A program made the position numbers and the translations under genes. A stretch of DNA of 64,000 bases, taken from the NCBI GenBank assembly GCA_022579005.1, contig MU401579.1, positions 38,924 to 102,923 of the forward strand, in the 5' to 3' direction. This DNA is from Poronia punctata. Lineage: Eukaryota > Ascomycota > Sordariomycetes > Xylariales > Xylariaceae. How positions within the stretch are numbered: the first letter of the stretch is position 1; each line of letters begins with the position of its first letter. Of this stretch, positions 1 to 11,514 are shown piece after piece. Below the pieces are notes generated by a model that saw only the letters and a list, made by a program, of their open reading frames with translations, was not told where the DNA came from and made no database searches.

Positions 1-137
1 CCTGACCCGTCACTAGAAGTTGATTTGTCTACGCTTCAGCTTTCTGTACTAATTGCTTTTAATTCTTTTCTTTTCTTGAGATACCCAGCTTTTGATACCC
101 AGGTTCCAATTCCTACATCCATACTTTTTCCCTCAAA

Positions 138-1870
138 ATGGCCGAAGAACAGAAGCCCATCACCGTCGCCGAGACTGCCCCGGTTGTCGCCGAGCCCGTC
201 GTTGAGCCCGTTGCCACCGAGGCTACACCCGTCGAGGTCAAGCCTGTAGAAGAGACCGCTGCCGTCGAGGCTCCGACTGAGACAACTGAAGAGACACCAG
301 CTGCCGCCACCACTGAGGAGGTAAAGGAGGAGGTTAAGCCTATTGAGGCTGGCACACTAGAACACAAGGGTGCCCCCGCCAACTTCCCCAAGTAGGTTAC
401 AATAGTGAGAGGATGAAATGTGACAGGAATTAACGTGATGTCTATAGGAACCTTCTATATGCCAAGAATCACTTCTGGTTCGGAACCGACTCCGTGGAGA
501 AGGAGAAGCTTGCTACATATTTGAAGAACGAGAAGGCGACCGACGTCGCACATCACGTCGTCTCCTGGGCCACTGAAACTGGCAAGGGGCTCCTCTTTTA
601 TGGCAAGGAGGCCGACAAGTCGACCCCCACCGGTGTCATCCAGCTGGTAAGGAAACCGAGATTGGATGCGATTGGGAAAATAAACTAACAACTGCGATAG
701 GCTGAAGCCTCGGAACCTACAGTTGATGGAACCAACAAGTTCCACTTCACCGCCAAGGGCCACAAGCACGCGTTCAAGGCTCCCAATGCCACCGAGCGCG
801 ACGCCTGGGTTGAGCAACTGAAGGCCAAGATCGCCGAGGCCAAGGAGCTTGCCGTCGCCGTTACTGAGTCTGAGACTTACAAGAACACTCTTGAGTCGCT
901 TAAGCCCGCGAAGAAGGAGGAGAAGCCTGTTGTCGCTGAGGCTCCCAAGGAGGAGGTTGGCCCCGAGACCGCTGAGGAGGCCAAGGAGGAAGAGGAGGAG
1001 GAGGAGAAGAAGGAAGAGAAGAAGGAAGAGCCTAAGCGCCGCTCTGCCAGCCGCAAGCGGGCTTCCATTTTCGGCACACTCTTGGGCAAGAAGGAGGAGG
1101 CTAAGAAGGAGGTCGCTAGTGAGGACAAGCCTGCCGAGGAAGCTGCTGCTACTGAGCCTACCCCTATTGAGCAGCTCATCCAGGCAACTGAGGACGCGCA
1201 GGCTGAGGGGGCTGTCGCAGATGCACCTGCCACTGAAGAGACAAAGGAAACTAAGGAGCCCGTCAAGCCTACTCCTACCAAGCGCGCCAGCATCTTCGGT
1301 AGCCTGTCGTTCGGCAAGAAGAAGGCCGAGGCTGAGTCGCCCGCTGCTACCCCCGCCAAGGAGGAGACTGCTGTCACCTCTGAAGAGCCTGTCGCCGAGA
1401 CCGCTCCCGTTATCCCGGCTGTGGAGACGACCGAGCCTTTGTCTACTGATGTCTCCTCCCCTGCTACCGTCCCGACAGAGACCACCGAGGTCGCCGCCAA
1501 TGGCGAGTCCAAGAAGGAAGTCAAGGGTGAGAAGCGCAAGTCGTCGCTGCCCTTCGCTTTCGGCAAGAAGGACAAGGTTGAGAAATCGGCCACCTCTGAC
1601 GAGGAAGGCGAGAAGAAGTCCTCCAACCCCTTCTTCTCCAAGCTCCGCCAAACGGTAAAGAAGACCAAGCCTGCGGAGAAGCCTGCTGACAAGGCCGAGG
1701 AGACACCTGCTGAGGTCGCTGCTGAGCCCGCCACCGAGGCTACCGTCGAGCCCACTGCCGAGGCAACCAAGGCTGAGGAACAGGCTGAGGCCGCCGCTCC
1801 TGTTGCCGAGGAGACCGCCGCCGAGAAGCCTGCCGCCCCGGTCACTGCCCCTGTCGTCGCTGCCGCTTAG
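138..1870 (+). CDS. PH-domain protein with long acidic, Lys/Ser-motif tail
   Basis: Three exons (138-391, 448-646, 701-1870) join into a 540-residue protein. The donors are GTAGGT and GTAAGG, the acceptors TAG, and the phases close exactly. The first ~70 residues are acidic and Ala/Thr/Val/Pro-rich. Residues ~75-200 read as a pleckstrin homology domain: it opens at LEHKG and ends in a helix containing the invariant-type Trp of ERDAWVEQLK. Such domains usually bind phosphoinositides or proteins at the membrane. The C-terminal ~340 residues are low-complexity Glu/Ala/Lys, broken by four basic Ser-Phe-Gly-Lys motifs (KRASIFG-type; coding positions ~1036, 1279, 1534 and 1615). Fungal relatives are often annotated as meiotically up-regulated PH proteins; that name comes from memory. 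The PH call is fairly secure, the cellular role is not. Large minus-strand frames over the tail are composition shadows. Confidence 0.85.
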
Positions 1871-3252
1871 AGCGCCAAATTCACAGGTCGCATTTTTTGC
1901 ATGCGTGGTCAGTGACCTATTTGGTCACGATCATATAATGATTTTTTCATTTGAGATACCCTCTTGTCGGGATTGGTCGGGAACGGAATCTGCATTTCAA
2001 GATACCCCACCGAGAAAGGTGCTGAGCTGATACCCCATCTTACACTCCATCATCCCCAGCGAACGCTAGCCAAGCCTGGTCCGGAGCTAGGATGACAAGG
2101 AGTGGCATATGATTTGTTTATTTGCTGTTTGATTATACATGTTTCGTATTACGATGCATGGAGATCCCTCTCCCACACATATTTCCTTTCCAACCTACTG
2201 ATACCCAGTATACCCAAAATGGACAGTAGATCGACTACTGTCGAAATCTGATTTGTCACGCAATGTTCCAACGAAACCATGACCGAGAAAAAAGAAAACT
2301 CACATTCAAGCTGGTCGGATGAGCTTGGATATGATCCCGGTCCTCTGTGTTTCATCACCGATGGCCCGGTGTGTCTTTCCTTGCCACCATGGGTGTTCTA
2401 GCTTGTAATATGCTACTTAGTGCATTTACCGGTTGACCTCAGCCAACTATAATAGCTAATAGAAATATCTTCGCCTAAACTATTTTGTTTGAACATTTCG
2501 TTACTGTCTACGGCTTCAATCTGCCTATGTTTCCTATTGTGTGTCCATTTTTCAATTAGTATCTTGAACTTTATTTTCACGGTATAATTTCTTGTAGTGT
2601 TGTCCTGCAAGGTTGGTTGTTGGCATGTAAATGCGAACCACTTGTAGTGTACTCCCCAGTCTTTGAATATAGGACCGTAGATTCAAAACATTACCAGCTT
2701 TCCTGGAGAAGATATCTCCACATGTAATTATGAGTTCTACCGCTGTATCTGCGTACGGCCAGCATCGAAATACACTGATATACAAGTAGGAGATGCAGAT
2801 TGTATCTCATGTAATGTACATGTCTGTGCAAACTTTCCTGCAGGGTGTTAGAAATGGGTCTCTCCTACATAAGTACCTACTTTATCCTTATGTAGCACCT
2901 TACATTGCTTCACAGCAGGTAGGGACCTTTTTTATAGCCCTGGACCTGCGCTAGACTGGGTAGGCACGCATGTACCTTAGATTAAGTACTATATACCTTT
3001 ACTTTGCTCAAGTACCTGACCCCGCCATTTTGACGTCCTCCCCCGCCAACAACTTAGCTACTCTAGCTGTCTACCTCTTATTCTGATGTCAAAAAACGAC
3101 AAATCATAGTCGTTGCAGCCCGATATCTAGATTATCTTCTGCCGTCCCTATTACCAAGTAACCTGAGAGGCAACAAAACATGATATTCCTCTTTGTCCCC
3201 ACCACCGGAACCCAGTCCACTCGAAACGAAACGACATCCTAAAGCTCACGTC
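1871..3252. other. Intergenic spacer, no gene seen
   Basis: This stretch holds the 3' region of the PH-protein gene and the promoter of the importin gene. It contains a few TACCTA words (for example near 2870 and 2970) and a CAACAAAA leader just before the importin start. I see no supportable coding frame. Confidence 0.6.
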
Positions 3253-6200
3253 ATGAGTTTTGCCGTCGAGGCACCTGGTGCGGCAAGTCCCCTCACCCGG
3301 GTCGAGCTCATCCGCACGCTACAGTCAGCTTCTTCGGGCGACAATACCAAGCGAAAAGCGGCCGACCAGCAGCTTTCAGCATGGTCTGGCCATGAAGATT
3401 ACTACCCTTCCCTCCAGGCATGTTTAATCATTCATTCGTCTCTCGTTTCGTAGCTGACTCTGCGTACTTGCCATGAACGTGAACTAACTCATTTTCGCTT
3501 GTAGGACGTCTTCCTGGACAAATCCCTACCTCGAGAAGTCCGTCTGATGGCGGCTATTGGGCTGAAAAATGGCATCGAAGTCGCCTGGCGTTTCCATACG
3601 TCGTCCGGTATACGTCCCCAACAAAAGAGTCACATCCGCTCCAATCTTTTTCGTGGTACTATTGGGGAGCAAGACTCGCAACTAGCCCTATACAATGCCA
3701 TTACAATAGCAAAGATTGTGCGCATCGACTACCCCAAGGACTGGCCCGAAGCCTTGGACGAACTACTCGCCCAGATCGAAGCATCGAGAAATGACGAACA
3801 TCTGCTTTCCGGTGGTCTGCAGATCATGCTGCGCATTGTCAAAGAATTAAGTTCTGCACGTTTGCAGAGATCCCAGAGAGCTTTGCAGCTCGCCGCCCCT
3901 CCGCTTGTGCAGACGCTGGCGAATATTTATGACGCCAAAGCTAGGGAGTGGATGACTATAATAAGTAGTGGCCAAGACGAATCAACCAACGTCGGGCCGG
4001 CCATGGATAATAGTTTGGTGGCCCTGAGAATCCTCCGTCGCCTCCTCGTCATGGGATATGATACCCCTTATAAATACGAGATAGCCCGGCAAGTCTGGAC
4101 CTTCTCCCAGTCACAGCTCGGCCAACTAGGTACTATGGTAAACGACAAGTACCCGGCCATTGGGTTGCACCTCCTTCAGATTACGAAGCTGCACCTTAGC
4201 ATGGCTAGGACTCATCCGGGGAGTTTTGCGGCGCTGCCTGGTTCATCCGAGCTTGTTCACGCATACTGGCACCTGGTCTCCCAGTTCTCTCTTGTCTACG
4301 ACCAGTCCGAGGGGCTTCGGCCAGGCGACTCGTCCGACGAAAAGTTCAAGGGAGAAGGCCCGCTGCAGGAGAGAGTCGCTCTCAAGGGCCTTCTTCTGAT
4401 GAGAGCAGCGTTCAAGTTTTCTCATCACCCCGTGCAATCGATAAAGTACCGTTCCAAGGAAGACGTGCAACAGGAAAAGGAAGCTGTAAAACAACTGAAA
4501 CAAACCGTCTTTTCGGACGAATTTGTTAGCCAGATGGCACAAACCATCATCACCCGCTTTATGCTTTTCAGAAAAGCCGACTTGGAGGCTTGGGAAGAGG
4601 ACCCTCAGGAGTGGCAATATCGAATGGGCACCGACAGCGAAGCATACGATTGGGAAGTAGGGCCCTGCGCTGGGAGGCTATTTCTGGACCTCTTGTGCCA
4701 GTACCGTAGCCTCTTGCTGAGCCCCTTACTGGCATATTTTAACACGGTTAGAGACCCGCAGGCCAGCATTATAGCCAAAGAGGCCGTGTATTCGGTCATG
4801 GGTCTGTCGGTGGCCCAGGTGGAGGACGAATATGACTTTAACGCCCTTCTAGGGTCCGCCATCGTGGCCGACGCCCAGATAGTCGACCCGTTATGCAAGA
4901 TCCTCCGGCGTCGTATCGCCATGCTAATAGGCCAGTGGTCGCCGATTAAATATACGGACGAGACGCGTTCGTTGGTGCCGCAGATCTTTGGGCACTTCCT
5001 GAACCCCAACGACCCCCATAACGATATCGTGGTCCGGCTCACGGCGGCAAAACACTTTGACGATGTCATCGGGGACTGGGGCTTTAATGTCGACGCCTTT
5101 ATTCCCATGGCTGGCGATTTCATAAAGGAGCTTATCCACCTGATCCAGATGGCGGAGCTCCCCGAAACAAAAATGGATATTATCGATACTTTGCGCGGCC
5201 TCATCACCAGGCTTGATACAGCCGTGCCACAGTTTAGCGACATCATAATGAACGCTCTACCCGCCTTATGGACATCAACCGGCGTAGAAGGCCTCATGTT
5301 GAAGACGTCTATCTTGGTCATTATGGACACTCTCGTGTCGACGATGAAGTCGGAGTGGATTCGATACCACGATATCATGGTTCCACTAGTCGCGGAGAAT
5401 CTAGACGGCCAAAACCCCAACTCCATAAACCTCGTCGAAGACACGCTGGACCTGTGGGCTATGATGATACAACACAGCCAGCCACAACTTTCCCCTGCCC
5501 TTCTCGGGCTGGTACCGATTGCAGTAAACGGACTAGAGGAGCAGACCGGCCATGATCGTCTGTTCATGCAGGTCCTTGGGTGTTATCTATGTCTGACACC
5601 TCGGACGCTTTTGGAGGACGCGAATCGCCAGCCGGCATTGAAGGCCTTGTCGGCCTCTCTGCAGTCGAGAACGCCCGAGATGGTGAAGCAGGCATCCAAG
5701 TATATCCAGATACTGATGCGCTTCTCCCACCAGATAGGCGGAGAGCAAGGTTTCCAGTTGCTGATGCGAGATGCCGTTGACACGGGGCTTTTCAGGTGGC
5801 TCCTTAAAGGCATCCATGACTCGTACAAGGCTAACCAAGCCACGGGACCGAAAAGGCCGACCCCGAGCCGTCCACCTCAACTTCTGATTCATAACTTCGA
5901 CTTGCTTTCACGCATCGCCCTTATAGATCCGGCGACGTTTGCAGCCATGCTGGCAGCACTGGGACCTGTCGAAGGCACCTGGCCGTGGCTTAGTGCCGAG
6001 TGGTTCTCGAGCTTCGATACCATAGCTGAACTCGAGGGGATCAAACTAAACTTTCTCGGTATGACACGTCTGCTCGAACTCCCACAACCCATGGCCGGGT
6101 TCGTCATCACGAAGCTACAAGACTACCTGTCGATGTGGACCAGCGTCATCTCCCAGCTGTGGGACACCGACCAGCCTGGACACGACAAGTTGGTCCTGAC

Positions 6201-6429
6201 GAGAAGCATAACACCCGGGGAGTGGGATACGAGAAAGGACGCGGTGGAGCGTGAGCTATTACAGACAGATCCGGTCAAGACTGTCCCTTGTCATGATTTT
6301 GTCAAGGAGAGGCTACAAAAGCTACCCGAGATTGTCGGCGACTCGATATTCCAGGAATGGCTGTCCAACGTCGATAAGGATGTGCTCGAAGGATTCCAAA
6401 ACATGGAGAGTAGGAACGGAGGCCCCTGA
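3253..6429 (+). CDS. KAP120: Importin-11 / Kap120-type karyopherin beta
   Basis: Two exons (3253-3417 and 3505-6429) give 1029 residues, the usual size for Kap120/importin-11. These nuclear transport receptors bind Ran-GTP and carry cargo through nuclear pores. The N-terminal importin-beta motif is visible: VELIRTLQSAS, then a conserved segment split by the intron (YYPSLQ then DVFLDKSLPREVR), then LKNGIEVAWR. The rest is helical HEAT-like sequence throughout, with no signal peptide or membrane segment. The ATG at 3253 begins the family-like N-terminus; the frame upstream of it has no ATG and is not conserved-looking. The intron appears to use a GC donor (CAG then GCATGT) with a TAG acceptor; the GT sites nearby either create a stop or insert unrelated residues. 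Kap120 is the yeast name; the orthology call rests on overall pattern and length. Confidence 0.9.
3418..3504 (+). other. Putative GC-AG intron in importin-11 gene
   Basis: An 87-base intron is inferred from continuity of the importin motif (..SLQ|DVFLDK..). The donor reads CAG|GCATGT, the acceptor GTAG|GAC, and a CTAAC branch point lies ~17 bases before the acceptor. GC-AG introns are a known minor class in fungi. The alternative donor GTTTAA creates a stop at the junction, and GTTTCG would insert nine unrelated residues. Confidence 0.65.
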
Positions 6430-7653
6430 TGCTGAGGCTGTATAAGAACTGCGTTATATGGAAAGAGACAAGACGTCTTTTCTTTCTCGGCCAAGTCTTC
6501 ATAGATAGGTTGACTTGGTGAAGGGAAATTAGGCGTTGTAGCAAAGAAAATACGATGATAACATGGATATGGGGACGACGGAGTACATATATAGACCTAT
6601 TCCAACCCCTTTGTTTACTAGCGGCAGCTCCTCCCCCTTGAATATAACATGTAGCCTGGACCGAATGAAGTTATTTCCCAGGCAGACATATACAGCATGC
6701 GTGTAGTAGATGACATGAATAGGGTGAAAGTAAGACAAACTTGTTTTCAACAACTGACTAACAAGATAGATTCCGTGGCACTTTATTTATTGATGATTCA
6801 ATATAATTACAGGTTAGTTGCCAAGAAGACGCCGTATCTCTTAATGGATATATATATATATATAGGTAGGTGTATAATATGTACAGAGAGGGCATTATAT
6901 TCTCTATATTATATGTATATCGACCCAGTTTGTAAAATAAGTAGATACATAGGTACTTGGTCAAGTAGGTATGTAGTTTAGTTTAGTTTGGTTTAATTAC
7001 ACAGACCCTTATACCCCTATATGATATGTGTTTGTTTGTTTGTTTGTATGTGGGTGTTTATATAGGTACGGTAGGTATGCAAAAGGCAGAGTGATATTTG
7101 TCGTCGCTTTTTTTTTTTCCGTTCCTTTTCAACCCTCCCTTTTTTTTCTCTCCACGTCTCTCTGAAATATAATACGGAGAACATACCTAGGAAGAGGGAA
7201 GGAAAGCTGGGAGGTTGTGGTATGCAAAGTGTGTCCGTGCGTATGTGTGTGGTGTGTGATGAGGGGTATGGTAGGTAGATAAGGTACATGGATAAGGTAA
7301 GGTAATGGTACCTAATAAACTTGGTTATGCTGATGAGGGGCCGATGCTTTGCTGGCGTCTGCTCTTGCATCAAGGTATTGAGTAAAGTAGGTAGGCGAGT
7401 AAGTAAGTAAGTAAGTAAATAAGTAAGTAAGTAAGTGAGATTTTTGGGATATGGGGTGGAAAATCCGGCGTCGGGTGGTGATTCGGGCTGGAAGGGTATG
7501 TATGTATGTTCTCTTCCATTAGGTAAAGGTAGGTAAGGTAAGGTTAGGTTTAGGTTAGGTAAGGCGAACTTCCAAGTCGTCCAGGTAAATATAGGGATAG
7601 GTGGAAAACCGGGGGGAAAAGACGAGATCCTAGTAATTCGGAAGAACCATCTC
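6430..7653. other. Convergent 3' spacer between importin-11 and PEX2, microsatellite-rich
   Basis: This spacer lies between two convergent genes, so it should hold both 3' regions. It is rich in TATATA, TTTG/GTTT and TAGGTA words, and has an (AAGT)n tract at ~7398-7436 and AGGTAAGG/TTAGGT-like words at 7520-7565. Frames reaching into it from the PEX2 side are shadows of repeats. Confidence 0.6.
7398..7436. repeat. (AAGT)n microsatellite
   Basis: About nine AAGT units with one imperfect unit (AAAT), downstream of the PEX2 stop. Confidence 0.9.
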
Positions 7654-7723
7654 CTAGTCGTCGTCTTCAAAGTCATCATCGACTCCGTCTTCTTCCGCTT
7701 CATAGGTTTCAGAATCCGTATCT

Positions 7724-7758
<35 letters not shown>

Positions 7759-9144
7759 GACATCATCAACGACGGAATGGTCATCATCATCATCATCATC
7801 AGTTTTCTCTTCATCTGACTGCTGTTGTTCATCATCGACAACAAAACCGACATGTTTCGTACTACCACCACCACTACCAGGTGACGAAGAAGAAGCTTTA
7901 CTCGGTTCTTCAAGAACATCGCCACTCCAGGGTTTACATTCCTTGACCAGCTCACCACATCGTAAACAAGTCCACCCTTCACCTTCTTCGCGTTCCAGAC
8001 GCGTGGCTAGACAGACGAAACAGTATACACATCCGCAAGGGATGGTTTCGTAAGGATTCGTGATATCCGTCTGTGCGGAACCGACGACGCCGCTGGAAGC
8101 AGCTGCCAGGACGTCTGTTTCGGAGACGGCCGTGTTTTGGTCTTGGTAGCAGATGGCGCACGTGCGTTCGGGTAGGAAGGCGTATTCGCCCCTTTTTTCG
8201 CCGCCCGAGGAGGAGTCGGCTTCGCCGCCGACGTGTACGAGTTCTTTGGTCTTGCGCCATGTGCGGCTTAGCCATCTGCGCCATCGGTTGATGCCGACCA
8301 GGGGCAAGACGAATAAGAGGAACTCTGTGAAGGCGTGCCAGACTAGCTGCCGGTTCAGGTATTCGAAGGAGACTTCGCGATTGACCTGGCTCGTGGGCGG
8401 GGCTAAGCGCATGCGTAAGATTCGATCGAGAAGTGTCCTATATCGACCGTGGAGGAGGAAGACGAGGAAGGAGGCGAAAGCCGCCATGGAATGTATCGTG
8501 GTGATGCGGGAAGTCAAATCGGACAATCGCCGAACCCAAGGGGACGACGAGGGTTGTTGTTGATCGTACCCGTTATCTCGGTCCAATAGCCAGTTTTCCC
8601 ATTTCGTCCAGCCGTATTTCCCCGTCACTGTGATGAGACCGTATAGACTCTTCTGCCATTTCGTCGGCGGGACCAGCACGGATCCTTGGCGACGGGCGTC
8701 GGTGAACTTCAGGTTTTGTAGCGCAGCGCCGTACGTGGCATCGTGATCCCAGACGGTGAGCTTGAATAATATGGCGCGGAGAGCGAGGAGGATCTCGGCC
8801 GACCAGTCGTCGCGGAGATTCGTGCCGAAGTATTTGAGCGCCTCGCCGACCTGATCGCGTAACTGCTGCACCAGGTCTTCGTCTAAAAGTTCGGCGTCGA
8901 CCTGCCCGACGCGAAAGGCCGGTTTCGTGCCATCGCGCGACGAGATCAGTTCCCATGTCGATAGCGACGCTGTTCCGAGACGACCAAACGGGAATGGGAG
9001 GCGGGTGACTTGTGCCCACGCGCGCGAAGTCTCTCGATGGGCGACGAGCTGGGCTTGCGCTTCTCTCTCGCGGGCCTGCCGTCGCGCGGCCAGGCGCTGC
9101 TGAGCCTGGGCGAAGTTGGTGGCGCTCATTCGATTCGATTCCAC
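7654..9144 (-). CDS. PEX2: Peroxisome biogenesis factor 2 (RING peroxin)
   Basis: This is an intronless minus-strand gene of 496 residues. PEX2 is one of three RING peroxins (PEX2/10/12) that form the peroxisomal membrane ubiquitin ligase which modifies the import receptor PEX5. Residues ~15-300 match the Pex2/Pex12 N-terminal domain, with hydrophobic segments around the WHAFTEFLLFVLPLVG stretch. The RING lies at ~328-395: CAIC, then CGCVYCFVC, then CLRC. A ~95-residue tail after the RING is Ser/Gly-rich and then almost pure Asp/Glu, written by CTT repeats on the plus strand. The first ATG gives MESNRMSATNF; a second in-frame Met at residue 6 (ATG ending at 9129) begins the conserved-looking part and may be the real start. 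The RING and N-domain make the call firm; the acidic tail is unusual. Confidence 0.92.
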
Positions 9145-9840
9145 CGGACTGGGGAGCTATTTCGAATGAATTCGGGAATGAAACAGAGAATAAACTATAA
9201 TGTCATTGTCGGACTGGTGGGCAAAAGTTCGGTTGTTTCCGACGTTTTCGGTTGGTAACGGAATAATGTCGAACAAAACGATTCGGGAACGGTGGTGGTG
9301 GGTGCGATTATCAAGTCGAGATGTAACAACCCAACCCCAATGCAGCTTGCTATTGTTACGGCGTGCGGGAACGAGGTGTGGCTTTGCGATGGTGAGAGAG
9401 GAATTCTCGGTTGCTACAGCCGGTCAATTAAATTATGTGACGTTAGTCTTGATAACATGTGAGTATTCGTAAATGACAAACTGAGGCTTGCTTTCTTGTA
9501 AATCTATGAGGGCCAAATTACGAAATGAAGCGTTTAAGCGGCAATGCCGAGACAATGGGAACATTACGCCGAGGTTGATGAAATGGCTCCTCTTTTGGGG
9601 GAGCTTGCTTTAAACACTAACCATATTTAGACTAGATTGGTGGTATCGGTGCATTTTTAGGTCATCTCCAGGCTCGAGTTCAGGCCCTGAACTTCAGGGA
9701 CTGTTGTACCTATTCCAGGCGCAATGACACCGGACAAATAAGTACGTGTACACGTAACTTGTACACCAAACACCACGTCTGTGCACCATAATCTTTATAA
9801 TCTTGTGGTATTATCACATGTATCAGCCTCGGTCTCACTA
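9145..9840. other. Spacer upstream of PEX2
   Basis: The PEX2 promoter lies here. The AT/GC composition is ordinary and no coding frame looks real. A hAT-type element follows immediately. Confidence 0.55.
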
Positions 9841-10355
9841 CTCGTACTCAGGGTTGTAAATTAGTAATACTAATGTAGTAATTGCCTATACTAATACTAC
9901 ATGTAGTTAGTAATAGTTTATACTAATACTACATAGGTTAGTAAATGCTTATACTAATACTATATATAATAATACTACTATAGTATATAGTATTACTATA
10001 ATTACTATAAAAATACTATTTTTATAGTATAAAAATAGTATAAAATAAATGTGCACTATATAGCACAGTGTGTTATATAGTGCATATTTATATTATACTA
10101 TCTTTATAAATAAATTTTTTAATAAAAATAAAAAATAAATAAAAAAAAATTAAAAAAAATAAAGTGTAGTAATTTTGTAGTAATTTTAGTACTAAAAAAA
10201 ATTACTACAATATTACTACAAAAACTGTAGTATAGTAATAGCCTATACTATTACTACAGTAGTAATGAGATCTAGTTACTACACTGTTACTACATGTAGT
10301 AATACTACATGTAGTACCAATTACTACATACTAATTTAACAACCCTGCTCGTACT
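9841..10355. mobile_element. hAT-type miniature inverted-repeat element with 8-bp target duplications
   Basis: A 499-base AT-rich element (9849-10347) begins CAGGGTTGTAAATTAGTA and ends with the near-exact reverse complement, TACTAATTTAACAACCCTG; one base is inserted. Both ends are flanked by the identical 8-mer CTCGTACT (9841-9848 and 10348-10355), the target-site duplication length of hAT transposons. The CAGGG terminus is also typical of hAT. The similarity of the ends extends inward as palindromic ACTACATGTAGTAATACTA words, and the centre is almost pure A/T. It has no transposase frame, so it is non-autonomous and would need a transposase supplied elsewhere. It sits between PEX2 and the Zn2Cys6 gene without disrupting either. 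Confidence 0.88.
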
Positions 10356-11514
10356 CATCTGCCAAGCTACTGTCTCTCCGTTTCTCTGACTACCTACTTA
10401 CTCATCAAGCTACATCGTGGCATACAAGTCTTCAAGTCGGAATGTTTTCTTTCCATGTCAACTAGACTAATCGATCGAACCCCCTTTTATTTGTCTGTTA
10501 AACTTGCATGCAATCTGTCTTACCACAGTACACCGACTTCATAAAGCAGAGCGTTACGAGTAGGTAGAGCTAAGGAGGGTGGGCTGGCCTTTTTTTTTCC
10601 TTCCCCATCATTCCTTTTCTTCCCCTGGTTTGCGGCAGGTACAATGTAGATATAGCAATAGGTCAGGTTGAAACGGTGTAGGTACTCGTAGACGCCATGT
10701 CATGTCATGTCGTCTTGTCCGTCTATAACCATAATCATACTCGTACACTGGGTTTTATAGACTACCTTTCTATATTCCCTTTGCCGTCTATCAAGGTAGG
10801 TTAACCTAACCTAGGTGCTTTGATCTGGATAGGTATCTATACCACGCATCAAACCGACAAAGTTACCACTTGTCTTCACCGAAAAGGCTAACCTAGGTTA
10901 CTTAGGTTACATCATCCTGGCCCCTTGTCTTGGTCTGATGATGCCTCATATCGAGCAGTTTCTGAGCACAGTAGGTAGGTAGCGCAGTTACGTAGTATTG
11001 ACATATCCCGACTTTTATGTAGTATATAGTACCTACTACCGTACACGTACAGGTCTCAAACGCGACTTCAGACAATGTAATTGGCGTTCCTTGGCAGCCC
11101 GTGTCGCCGGAACCTGAGCTGCGCCTCAAGAGTCCAGGGGTGAGGAACGAAGTCAAAAGGTTGCATGAGATGTTTTGTCGTGTAGATCCCTGCCTGAAGC
11201 GGAATGCCCGGCCTCTCAGCTCATACGAGTGCACATAATAGCATGGTCGCCCTCAGCCCTACAACGGATTAAATGCATTACCGCTAATAACCAGAAAGGT
11301 ACCTCCGAAAATAACGCCAACCAGCCCTGTCCCGCCCCTGCCCTGCGGACAACTACACGTGGTTCGTAGGTCAATGTTATTGGACCCGTGTCGAACAGCC
11401 ATACCCTATATACTCCATATTAACGGTGATATTTTACCATAGCCATCACACGCTGCGTTCCATCATTCACGCGCTAGTACATATTAACTTCCTCTCCCCC
11501 CATCCGATCTCCCG
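10356..11514. other. Spacer upstream of Zn2Cys6 gene
   Basis: This stretch is rich in CCTAGGT/TAGGTA words (for example 10805-10900). Two short frames near 10900-11370 lack any family resemblance. The promoter of the downstream regulator should lie in its last few hundred bases, which end in a CT-rich leader (11485-11510). Confidence 0.55.

Noticed and set aside
455..1845. Two long minus-strand frames (398 and 322 residues) under the PH-protein gene
   Set aside because: They are composition shadows of the Glu/Lys/Ala-rich plus-strand exons (Leu/Arg/Ser-rich on the other strand) and have no start context or family features.
4605..5567. 320-residue minus-strand frame inside importin-11
   Set aside because: Antisense of a well-supported gene; no family resemblance.
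7520..7565. Telomere-like TTAGGT/TAGGTT run
   Set aside because: Irregular and not TTAGGG; it belongs to the TAGGTA word family found throughout the spacers, so I do not call an interstitial telomere.
7017..7982. 321-residue minus-strand frame overlapping PEX2 and its 3' spacer
   Set aside because: It is made of repeats and basic low-complexity; the PEX2 frame with its RING explains the overlapping part.
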